Source of the DNA: an uncultured Bacteroidales bacterium
GTDB taxonomy: Bacteria; Bacteroidota; Bacteroidia; Bacteroidales; Paludibacteraceae
Assembly: GCA_937886455.1 (NCBI GenBank)
Contig: CALGCU010000248.1
Coordinates: forward strand, 1-6,088
DNA length: 6,088 bases
Direction: 5' to 3'
The position numbers and the translations under genes are program-made. This document shows positions 1 through 6,088 of this stretch, one piece after another. Below the pieces are notes generated by a model. That model searched no databases, was not told the DNA's origin, and was given only the letters and a program-made list of their open reading frames with translations. The first letter of the stretch is position 1, and every line of letters starts with the position of its first letter.

Positions 1-420
1 TACATTCTTTCTACCCTCTTTTCCTGTATTAGAGAAGAACATTGTAGCATCTCCATTAGCATAAATACGACCATAGAACTTAGAGTTCATACCATTAGCC
101 ACCTTGTCATTGCTAAATACAATGTCATCACCGGCATGTGCCACATTAGCCAGTCCTCTGGATTCTGTAGCCCATGTATCCGTGGGTCGTATTGTTACGA
201 AGCATTGGTTGGCCAGTGTGTCTCTGAATATACTTAACTCAATTTCTCCTGCGAATGTAGATGTATTACCGGTAGAAGAAACACATTCCCACTCGCCGGC
301 AAACACACCCACTGCATCAACAGCAGGTGTATTTTCATACTGACGATTTTCCTCTCCTGATGTACAGCTGACAGCACACACACCAAGTACTATACTTACT
401 ATATAAAGAAGTTTTTTCAT
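1..420 (-). CDS. Small secreted lipoprotein, 3' end outside window; possible lipocalin-like beta-barrel
   Basis: The reading frame opens with ATG at 418-420 and stays open for 140 codons to the left edge, so the C-terminus is missing. The N-terminus (MKKLLYIVSIVLGVCAVSC) is a lipoprotein signal peptide: Lys2-Lys3, a hydrophobic core, and a lipobox AVSC with Cys19 as the probable lipidated residue. The next residues (TSGEEN) include two acidic residues, a loose match to the Bacteroidota surface-export signal. After a short linker, residues about 38-140 alternate polar and hydrophobic residues in a beta-rich pattern and begin with G42-E43-W44. A G-x-W start is typical of lipocalin-like folds, but this is a weak resemblance. 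It lies 36 bp after the SusD stop on the same strand, so it is probably co-transcribed and an accessory protein of the uptake system. I do not recognise a specific family. A beta-sandwich glycan-binding protein is an alternative. Its reality as a gene is well supported; its function is not. Confidence 0.85.
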   Translation of the reverse strand, partial: MKKLLYIVSIVLGVCAVSCTSGEENRQYENTPAVDAVGVFAGEWECVSSTGNTSTFAGEIELSIFRDTLANQCFVTIRPTDTWATESRGLANVAHAGDDIVFSNDKVANGMNSKFYGRIYANGDATMFFSNTGKEGRKNV

Positions 421-456
421 ATCTCAAATTCAATTTAATTGGTTAAGGGTAGTTTA

Positions 457-2259
457 TTAATATCCTGGGTTTTGTTTACTTGTACCATCTTTATATGCAT
501 CATTGGCATTTACCTCAGATTGAGGAATTGGACGATACCATTTCAATTCACCCTTAGCACTACTCATCATGCTTTCTGCTTTACCCGCAAGGTCAGCATT
601 GAATATATTGTTATAGCGCACCAACTGACGTGTACGTCTAAGGTCCATCCAACGATGTCCTTCACCATACAATTCTCTTGCACGTTCATCCAATACTAAG
701 TCAATGTCAGTAAAAGTAAATGCAGCATAGCAGTCTAAGTCAGCATAAGCAGGCTTGTAAGAACTCCAGTCTGTAGCAGCTACTCCGGAACGAGCACGTA
801 CCTTATTGATATAAGTCAATGCTGCTGAAGGATCACCTGCCATCAAAGCAGCCTCTGCAGCCACCAAGTAAATATCAGAAAGGTGTAACACTACAATGTC
901 ACGATAACCATTAGTTCTGTTTACAGCAATAGCAGCCGAATTAGGATCATCAAATTTCTTCACTACCGGAGCAGCAAACATACCCGGGTCTTGGTTTACA
1001 TAAGCAACATACTCTTTCTTTGAACCACTTACCCAAATGTTAGGATAAGACATCACTAACACAGCTGGTGCATTGATACACTCACCTTGTTGTAATTGAG
1101 CCGCATGTTCTGTTTGGTAAGTGGAAGCCACACTTGTAGAAGCTGTTCCAGGGAAGATACGCAATGCCACCGGCATGGTGTCTAAAGCAGCCGCATCAGC
1201 ATTGTAGTAAGCGTAGTAACCAACTGTACCCCATCCTGCTTGAGGAGCATTGTACATGGTGGTCATAAATGTAGCATCATAACGTGCGTCATCTGCAGTC
1301 CAAAGATAACTTGACTTCGGATTGCTCGCATGAAGTCCATCCACATACTTTTCACCGGTAGATGTACAGTCGCCATAATAACTACCAAATGTGTTTTGCA
1401 ATCCATGTCCACCTGATTTAAGTTCTCCAGGCCATCCATTGCGATCATATTGTACAGCAAAGATAACTTCATCATTGCCTTCATTCTTAGGACTCCACTT
1501 TTCTTCAAAAGTCATTGTGAGTTCTTGACTTGCAATAGCTTGTTGTGCATAATCAAGAGCTTTCGTAAAATAGGTTTTATCAGTAACTTGATAAGTACCA
1601 CTTACAGCATCAGTCAAGGTAGTTCCCAAGTCCCATCCGGCAGCCAAATAGACTTTCGCAAGAAGAGCGCGAACAGCACGCTTAGAGGCAGTACCATCTG
1701 TAGCTACATCTTTAAGATTAGCATCTTTAAGAGCATCTTCTAAGTCAGTAATCAATGCTGAATAAACATCATTAAGAGAAGTGCGCGGATAATTACGTTC
1801 ACTGTTATTGATATACTCTTTGATATAAGGAATTTCACCAAATTGTTGGCTCAACACAAAGTAGCAATATGCACGTACAAAGAGCATTTCTCCTTTGTAT
1901 GCTCCTGTTGCATCGTAATACATTGTAGCATTAGCCATGTTGATACAGCCATATAGGTCAGCATAGAGTGACTTAACATCACCATTCTCTGGAGTGAGTG
2001 TATAACGGTCAAATTCACTACCGGTCTTTTTGTTACTTGCCATGTAAAGGTCAACACCTTCTTCATATACATCCACACGTGCCACTGCCGGTTTTAACAA
2101 AGAGTAAGCATAAACTCTAAGAGTAGCGGGGTCATTTGTAAAATAATCACCTGCATTTTGTCCACCGGCTGTTTTGTTTTCTGCAGTTAAGAAATCATCA
2201 CATGCAGTAAAAAGACAACCGACAAGCAGTAAAGTCAATATATAAATCGTTTTCTTCAT
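457..2259 (-). CDS. SusD/RagB family nutrient-binding outer-membrane lipoprotein
   Basis: This is the 600-aa surface lipoprotein partner of the adjacent SusC transporter. In this family it caps the barrel and captures the ligand before TonB-driven import. The signal peptide ends in lipobox LFTAC, with Cys20 as the lipidated residue. Asp21-Asp22 follow, as in many exported Bacteroidota surface lipoproteins. The N-terminal half (about 40-215) is helical with TPR-like character, for example 'GEMLFVRAYCYF' at 123-134 and 'RAVRALLAKVYLAAG' at 194-208. The C-terminal SusD signatures are clear: 'YLVAAEAALMAGD' near 464-476, 'YINKVRARSG' at 483-492, 'DERARELYGEGHRWMDLRR' at 524-542, and the closing 'YRPIPQSEVNAN' at 575-586. 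Length is usual for the family. ATG at 2259 is chosen because it starts the signal peptide directly. The gene begins 26 bp after the susC stop and ends in tandem TAA TAA codons (454-459). The ligand cannot be read from the sequence; a glycan is the family default. Confidence 0.97.
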   Translation of the reverse strand: MKKTIYILTLLLVGCLFTACDDFLTAENKTAGGQNAGDYFTNDPATLRVYAYSLLKPAVARVDVYEEGVDLYMASNKKTGSEFDRYTLTPENGDVKSLYADLYGCINMANATMYYDATGAYKGEMLFVRAYCYFVLSQQFGEIPYIKEYINNSERNYPRTSLNDVYSALITDLEDALKDANLKDVATDGTASKRAVRALLAKVYLAAGWDLGTTLTDAVSGTYQVTDKTYFTKALDYAQQAIASQELTMTFEEKWSPKNEGNDEVIFAVQYDRNGWPGELKSGGHGLQNTFGSYYGDCTSTGEKYVDGLHASNPKSSYLWTADDARYDATFMTTMYNAPQAGWGTVGYYAYYNADAAALDTMPVALRIFPGTASTSVASTYQTEHAAQLQQGECINAPAVLVMSYPNIWVSGSKKEYVAYVNQDPGMFAAPVVKKFDDPNSAAIAVNRTNGYRDIVVLHLSDIYLVAAEAALMAGDPSAALTYINKVRARSGVAATDWSSYKPAYADLDCYAAFTFTDIDLVLDERARELYGEGHRWMDLRRTRQLVRYNNIFNADLAGKAESMMSSAKGELKWYRPIPQSEVNANDAYKDGTSKQNPGY

Positions 2260-2285
2260 ATTACAATGTCTTTAAAGGTTAGCTA

Positions 2286-5200
2286 TTAGAACTTGAGGCT
2301 TAAACCAATTTGTGCATTAATAGTTGCCGGAGCATCATTTTGCAGCGGAGTGTTAGCCCATTCCGGGTCAAAGCCTTCATATTTTGTGAAGCAGAAAGGA
2401 TTAGTTACTGTGCAATATAAGCGCAGTTTCTTAATTTTCATTTTCTCCAATTCTTTCTTTTGGAAGCTATAAGCCAATGTAATGTACTTAACTTTCAAGA
2501 AACTTGCATCAACAATCTTGTTACATCCATCCAACCAATAAGCATTACCGATACCATTTTCTACCCCTGCATTATTTGGGAAAGGATACTTACCGTAGTG
2601 CGTAGTTTCTTGGAATACAGGATTGATATAAGTTCCGTTTTCATTGATACCATCACAATCGATTAATGTTCCTGCTGGAATGTAATAGTCCATATTCATA
2701 CGCATACGGCCACGGTCAGCATAGTTCAAATATTCACTATAGAATTCAGACTCTACAGTTTGTCCATATTTTCCATAGAGAGAGAATGAGAATTCAATAC
2801 CTTTCCATGTAAGTGTAGAGGTCAAAGAACCTGTTATTTTCGGGTCAGAAGAATATACTTTCTTATCAGCGTCAGAGAATTGTCCGTCTCCGTCCACGTC
2901 TCTAATGATAGGTTGACCTTCTGTCCAGCCATAGCAAGCATAATAGTAGTCAGCCTCTTTCATTTCTGCTCCGGGAGTAAGTCCTTTTTTAAGTGCGATT
3001 TCTGTATTAGGTACAGTCATCATTTTATCGCTCACGATACCATCCCATTGATAACCATAAACGTTATTGATGGGTTGTCCTCTAAAGAGTCCATCATTAG
3101 GAAGGTCAGTACCCGAACCATTGATTTCAAGAACTTCATTGTGGTTGTGTGCCAATGTAAACGAAGTTTCCCAACGCCATCCATTAACATCTACATTCAC
3201 AGTTTTAAGTCCAACTTCCACACCTCTGTTCAATACAGAACCTACGTTGGTAATAACTGTTTGTCCACCTGCTTCCAGAGGGAGTTCTACTGCATAAAGC
3301 AGATTATCGGATACTTTGTTGTAGAAATCTACCGTACCTGTGATTCTATCACGTAAGAAACCAAAGTCAACCCCTGCGTTCCATTCTCTACTTGTTTCCC
3401 ATGTTAATTCAGGATCCACAATTGCATTAGGATAATATCCTGTCATATAGGAACTACCAAATGGGTAGTATATAGGTCCTGCCACACCTTGCACTGTAGC
3501 ATAGTTACCAATACCGGAGTTATTACCTGTCATACCATAGCTCAAACGCCATTTCAAGTTAGTAAGCCATTCAGCCTCTTTCATCCATGTTTCTTCAGAC
3601 ATACGCCATGCCAAAGCAGCTGATGGGAAATAGCCCCATTGATGTCCTTTGGCAAATTTACTTGAGCCATCGGCACGCATTGTAGCAGTAACCATATATT
3701 TTCCTGCATATGAATAGTTGGCACGCAATGCAAATGAAGCCATTGAGTTTTCAGTATAGCTATTGTTGCTATTTCCTGCATCATACGTTCCAGAAGCGAG
3801 GTTATACCATAGCGTACCATCCATCACTCCGGTATATTTCAAGTAAAGTTCGTTGGAGTTAAATTGAGATAGAGAGAACAATCCCATCAAGTTTACATTG
3901 TGTTTCTTAGCAAATGTTTCATTGTAAGAAATTGTATTATCCCATGTATAAGAGAATCTTTGTTTCTTAGTCAGTTGTGCTATATTTGTATCATAATCAG
4001 TTACCAGAGTATTGTCAAATTGTCCGGTAGTGTGATTACCATAGTTAGGAGCAAACATTGACTTTATTTGTAATCCCTTTATAGGTGTAACTTGCAAGTA
4101 GATATTACCCATTGCTCTCCACGCATCTCTTTGTTTTGTTCTGTTTTGCATGTACAACAATGGAGAAACTTGGTCTGAGAATTGGTATTTACTGATAGAG
4201 CCCATAGCCTCAAAGTTACCCGGCTTTTCATTGATTTCTCCATCTTTATTGTATGCTTGCATAAAAGGATTCATACGATAAGCCACTTTAATAGCATCAT
4301 CGTTAGCATATTCATTTCCCATCCATGACAAGTTGAAATTGATACCTGCTTGTACATATTTATTGATGGTTGCGTCAATAGAACCTTTCAAGTTAACACG
4401 TTGTTGTTCATCTCCTACATATATACCTTTATCTTGGTTATAGCCCACACCTAAGTGATAAGCCACATGTTCGCTACTTCCATTGACAGACACATAGTGG
4501 TTTTGTTGAAATCCTGTACGCGTCACCAAGTCCATCCAGTCAGTAGATGTTTGATCTTGTATGATTTGTTTCAATCGATATTGACCGGCATATTGAGCAG
4601 TTCCGGCAGCACTACCATCATTATATAGCGCCATTTGTTCATAACCAGCCATAGTATAAACGGGTTGTCCGCTTGAAGGAACAGATGCACCTCCGGAGTA
4701 GCCCATAAACTTAAGGAAGCGATAGTTGTAGAATTGTTGTGCATTCATGAACATATCTACTCTTGCAGGGCTAACCGAACCCACGTACATATCATAACTA
4801 ATAGCAGGTTTTGTTTCCTTTTTACCCTCGCTTGTTCCTGACTTAGTAGTTACTTGTACTACACCGGCTGTAGCACGGCTACCATAGATTGCAGTAGAAG
4901 AAGCATCTTTCAACACGTCAATACGTGAGATGTCTTGTGGGTTGAGCCAATCAATGTCATCACAAATGATACCATCTACCACATAGATAGGTTTTGTATC
5001 GGAGTTAGTTGAAGACTTACCACGAATCTCGATGTCAAATCCACCTCCGGTACGTCCGGTTGATTGCGTAATATTTACCCCGGCCACAGAACCTTGTAAT
5101 GCTTCTACCACACCGGTAGTACCTTTAGCAGTAAGCATTTCATTGTCCACAGAAGAAACAGACCCGGTCAAGTCATTTTTCTTCATTTGTCCATAACCAA

Positions 5201-5531
5201 CTACTACGACTTCATCCAATGCTTTGGTGTCTTCCGACATCACTACCTTCAGCACTTTCTGATTACCGATAGTAATTTCTTTAGTTCCGTAACCGATGTA
5301 TGAAAAGACCAATACATCTTTAGCGGATACGTTTGATAAGGCGAAGTTACCATCAAAGTCTGTAATTGACCCATTGGTAGTACCCTTCACCATAATGCTC
5401 ACTCCAATAAGAGGTTCACCGGTATCATCCGTTACGGTACCACTTACTGTTGTTTGAGCGTACACAGCAAGACATGACATACTTATAATAAGCGACATCA
5501 TGACTTTCTTTAAAAAAGTAAGTTTTTCCAT
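2286..5531 (-). CDS. SusC/RagA family TonB-dependent outer-membrane transporter
   Basis: This 1081-aa beta-barrel transporter imports ligand across the outer membrane using TonB/ExbBD energy, together with the SusD-like protein encoded next. The chosen ATG at 5531 gives a standard signal peptide (MEKLTFLKKVMMSLIISMSC, then LAVYA) with probable cleavage after Ala25, before Gln26. A CarboxypepD_reg-like domain follows at about 28-97 ('VSGTVTDDTGEPLIGVSI'). A TonB-box region 'DEVVVVGYG' lies at 106-114. The plug spans about 115-232, with 'IRGKSS' (169-174), 'PIYVVDGI' (181-188) and 'IDVLKDASSTAIYGSRA' (204-220). The rest is barrel, with a 'DVDGDGQFSDAD' acidic loop at 878-889, the family motif 'TNPFCFTKYEGFDPE' near 1043-1057, and a terminal Phe1081 typical of outer-membrane proteins. 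No STN domain is present, so direct ECF-sigma signalling is unlikely. A longer frame from GTG at 5606 adds 25 residues that would bury the signal peptide, so I reject that start. The gene ends with TAA TAG (2283-2288). No frameshift is seen. Confidence 0.97.
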   Translation of the reverse strand: MEKLTFLKKVMMSLIISMSCLAVYAQTTVSGTVTDDTGEPLIGVSIMVKGTTNGSITDFDGNFALSNVSAKDVLVFSYIGYGTKEITIGNQKVLKVVMSEDTKALDEVVVVGYGQMKKNDLTGSVSSVDNEMLTAKGTTGVVEALQGSVAGVNITQSTGRTGGGFDIEIRGKSSTNSDTKPIYVVDGIICDDIDWLNPQDISRIDVLKDASSTAIYGSRATAGVVQVTTKSGTSEGKKETKPAISYDMYVGSVSPARVDMFMNAQQFYNYRFLKFMGYSGGASVPSSGQPVYTMAGYEQMALYNDGSAAGTAQYAGQYRLKQIIQDQTSTDWMDLVTRTGFQQNHYVSVNGSSEHVAYHLGVGYNQDKGIYVGDEQQRVNLKGSIDATINKYVQAGINFNLSWMGNEYANDDAIKVAYRMNPFMQAYNKDGEINEKPGNFEAMGSISKYQFSDQVSPLLYMQNRTKQRDAWRAMGNIYLQVTPIKGLQIKSMFAPNYGNHTTGQFDNTLVTDYDTNIAQLTKKQRFSYTWDNTISYNETFAKKHNVNLMGLFSLSQFNSNELYLKYTGVMDGTLWYNLASGTYDAGNSNNSYTENSMASFALRANYSYAGKYMVTATMRADGSSKFAKGHQWGYFPSAALAWRMSEETWMKEAEWLTNLKWRLSYGMTGNNSGIGNYATVQGVAGPIYYPFGSSYMTGYYPNAIVDPELTWETSREWNAGVDFGFLRDRITGTVDFYNKVSDNLLYAVELPLEAGGQTVITNVGSVLNRGVEVGLKTVNVDVNGWRWETSFTLAHNHNEVLEINGSGTDLPNDGLFRGQPINNVYGYQWDGIVSDKMMTVPNTEIALKKGLTPGAEMKEADYYYACYGWTEGQPIIRDVDGDGQFSDADKKVYSSDPKITGSLTSTLTWKGIEFSFSLYGKYGQTVESEFYSEYLNYADRGRMRMNMDYYIPAGTLIDCDGINENGTYINPVFQETTHYGKYPFPNNAGVENGIGNAYWLDGCNKIVDASFLKVKYITLAYSFQKKELEKMKIKKLRLYCTVTNPFCFTKYEGFDPEWANTPLQNDAPATINAQIGLSLKF

Positions 5532-5582
5532 GAGATATTGTGTTTTTAAATAAATGGTATCTAAAATATAATCACGCAAGAG

Positions 5583-5599
5583 GTGGCATTTACTGCCAC
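5583..5599 (-). promoter_or_regulatory. Leader hairpin upstream of susC
   Basis: The minus strand reads GTGGCA-GTAAA-TGCCAC, a perfect 6-bp stem with a 5-nt loop, inside the predicted untranslated leader and ending about 50 nt before the start codon. No T-run follows directly, so it is not a normal intrinsic terminator. It could be a leader-stability or attenuation element, or a protein-binding dyad. The stem is modest, so chance cannot be excluded. Confidence 0.4.
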
Positions 5600-5613
5600 T
5601 TATCACTAATCAT
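5590..5613 (-). CDS. Possible 7-codon leader mini-ORF (MISDKWQ)
   Basis: An ATG at 5611-5613 on the minus strand opens a 7-codon frame ending in TAA at 5590-5592. It starts about 12-15 nt after the inferred transcription start, is preceded by an A-rich AAGAA stretch, and runs through the 5' arm of the leader hairpin, stopping in its loop. That geometry would allow translation to open the hairpin. A frame this short is common by chance and its codons are not a run of one amino acid, so this is listed only as a candidate. Confidence 0.15.
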   Translation of the reverse strand: MISDKWQ

Positions 5614-5631
5614 TTCTTAACGTTTATGTCG

Positions 5632-5639
5632 CAAAGATA
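5632..5639 (-). promoter_or_regulatory. Candidate -7 promoter element of the susC operon
   Basis: Read on the minus strand, these bases are TATCTTTG, an exact match to the Bacteroidota primary-sigma -7 consensus TAnnTTTG. The element is about 100 bp upstream of the susC start codon, so transcription would begin near 5625-5628 and leave a leader of roughly 95 nt. I see no good TTTG -33 box at the usual 19-21 bp spacing; the nearest clean TTTG (5673-5676) is 33 bp away. A weak -33 would suit an activator-dependent promoter, but that is inference. Confidence 0.6.
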
Positions 5640-5673
5640 ATATCTTTTTTTAAAATCATAGCATGAAAGTAAC

Positions 5674-5773
5674 AAATATCGTCATATTTTCCACAAAATA
5701 TACCTCATAAAGACATCACTTTGCCAATAAATAAGTAATTATTTCCATCTCGTGAAAATATATGCGATATTTT
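5674..5773. promoter_or_regulatory. AT-rich upstream region with three short perfect dyads
   Basis: Three perfect inverted repeats lie upstream of the -7 element: AAATAT-cgtc-ATATTT (5674-5689), AAATAA-gtaa-TTATTT (5729-5744) and AAAATAT-atgcg-ATATTTT (5755-5773). The first and third share nearly the same arms and are centred about 82 bp apart; the first lies some 35-50 bp upstream of the -7 box. They could be operator or activator sites for the operon. In DNA this rich in A and T, 6-7 bp dyads also arise by chance, so the call is tentative. Confidence 0.25.
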
Positions 5774-5850
5774 TAACACATGGAAGGAGTTTTTGGGCAG
5801 GTGTATTAAGGCGACACGGCACTCTGTTTAGATTACCTTAGAACGTTCAT

Positions 5851-5905
5851 CCTACCTAGTTCCTACCTAGTTCCTATCTAGTTCCTACCTAGTTCCTATC
5901 TGTTT
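5851..5905. repeat. Tandem repeat, 11-bp unit CCTACCTAGTT, five copies
   Basis: The units start at 5851, 5862, 5873, 5884 and 5895. Copies 1, 2 and 4 are identical (CCTACCTAGTT), copy 3 has one change (CCTATCTAGTT), and copy 5 is degenerate (CCTATCTGTTT). Four CTAG tetranucleotides are therefore spaced exactly 11 bp apart, close to one helical turn. No open frame of note crosses the repeat. It may be a minisatellite prone to slippage, an interspersed Bacteroidota repeat, or a phased protein-binding array. The repeat itself is certain; its role is unknown. Confidence 0.95.
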
Positions 5906-5921
5906 TGTATATAGAGGTAAC

Positions 5922-5943
5922 GGTATGGTAATGGTATGGTAAT
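5922..5943. repeat. Second tandem repeat, 11-bp unit GGTATGGTAAT, two copies
   Basis: Two identical, adjacent copies of GGTATGGTAAT are present. A half-match (GGTAAC) precedes them at 5916-5921 and a GGGG continuation follows. The unit differs from that of the neighbouring repeat at 5851-5905 but has the same 11-bp period, and it is purine-rich where the other is pyrimidine-rich on this strand. Only 16 bp separate the two arrays. Confidence 0.85.
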
Positions 5944-6068
5944 GGGGATGAAAGGACGCGCGCTTCGCTTGCTACAGGGGTTTGATAGTGGGGCTAGTGT
6001 TCTTGTTTCCTAGTGACATTGATTTTGTGGGTCATTATTTATTTCGTTGCTTTTACATACTATTCTGT

Positions 6069-6088
6069 GAAATTTCGCCCCTACAGGG
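6069..6088. repeat. Palindromic GC-rich motif cut by the right edge
   Basis: The window ends in GAAATTTC followed by GCCCCTACAGGG. GAAATTTC is a perfect palindrome, and CCCT-AC-AGGG forms a second small dyad. The octamer CTACAGGG (6081-6088) also occurs as a direct repeat at 5972-5979. The GCCCCTACAGGG sequence resembles the arms of short interspersed palindromic elements that I associate with Bacteroidales intergenic DNA, but the other half would lie outside the window. Confidence 0.3.

Larger units (their letters stand above)
5775..6088. other. Intergenic region without a supportable gene
   Basis: No convincing coding frame is present on either strand; stops are frequent in all readings and no protein signature appears. 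Apart from the two 11-bp tandem repeats and the edge palindrome, it contains an 8-bp palindrome GAACGTTC (5841-5848), a small CGCTT doublet (5961-5970) in a locally GC-richer patch, and two copies of CTAGTG (5994-5999, 6010-6015). The neighbouring gene to the right is outside the window, so whether this is a divergent promoter region or the tail of a preceding operon cannot be told. Confidence 0.7.

Noticed and set aside
421..456. Terminator or separate promoter between the SusD gene and the third lipoprotein gene
   Set aside because: The 36-bp gap has no stable hairpin with a T-tract and no TAnnTTTG element, so read-through as one operon is the simpler view.
104..3356. Plus-strand open frames such as 104-343, 439-699, 1450-1743, 2460-2666, 2880-3356 and 3067-3297
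   Set aside because: They lie inside or antisense to strongly supported SusC, SusD and lipoprotein genes, have no recognisable domains, and show composition typical of antisense shadows.
1263..3820. Minus-strand alternative frames at 1263-1508, 1851-2078 and 3581-3820
   Set aside because: They are out-of-frame readings nested in the SusD and SusC genes. Those genes have unbroken family motifs there, so there is no sign of a real overlapping gene or frameshift.
5583..5599. Leader hairpin as an intrinsic terminator
   Set aside because: The stem has only 6 bp and is not followed by a T-run on the minus strand; it also lies between the promoter element and the gene.
2286..5606. Longer SusC frame starting at GTG 5606 (25 extra N-terminal residues)
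   Set aside because: The added residues are polar and place the signal peptide internally. The ATG at 5531 directly begins a normal signal peptide, and the 5606 start lies within the leader close to the inferred transcription start.
5851..5943. The 11-bp tandem arrays as a CRISPR array
   Set aside because: The units are contiguous with no unique spacers, and 11 bp is far too short for CRISPR repeats; no cas gene is visible.

Overview
The window comes from a member of the Bacteroidota, most likely Bacteroidales (a Bacteroides, Parabacteroides or Prevotella type). The evidence is a SusC/SusD pair, Bacteroidota-style lipoprotein signals, a TAnnTTTG-type -7 promoter element, no Shine-Dalgarno sequences, and fairly AT-rich DNA. 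The genus and species cannot be decided from this window.

All visible genes lie on the minus strand and read from right to left. A noncoding upstream region (about 5532-6088) is followed by a SusC/RagA-type TonB-dependent outer-membrane transporter (2286-5531, 1081 aa), its SusD/RagB-type surface lipoprotein (457-2259, 600 aa), and the first 140 codons of a third, small lipoprotein that runs off the left edge (1-420). The gaps are 26 and 36 bp with no terminator visible, so the three genes look like one operon. By family knowledge, SusC forms the TonB-powered beta-barrel and SusD is the hinged lid that captures a ligand (usually an oligosaccharide, sometimes a peptide). The third lipoprotein is probably an accessory surface or periplasmic-facing protein. 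No glycoside hydrolase, lyase, peptidase or regulator is in view, so the substrate cannot be named. SusC lacks an N-terminal STN domain, which argues against direct sigma/anti-sigma (ECF) signalling through this transporter.

The upstream 450-550 bp is the least ordinary part. From the gene outwards it holds a leader of about 95 nt with a 6-bp hairpin and a 7-codon mini-ORF that stops in the hairpin loop, an exact TAnnTTTG match at 5632-5639, and an AT-rich stretch with three short perfect dyads (5674-5773). Beyond these are two neighbouring but different tandem repeats, both with an 11-bp period (5851-5905 and 5922-5943), and a palindromic GC-rich motif cut by the right edge.

Overall this is a typical nutrient-uptake (PUL-like) locus. 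I see no clear evidence of a new system. The 11-bp repeat cluster, the leader structure and the unidentified third lipoprotein are the points worth a second look.
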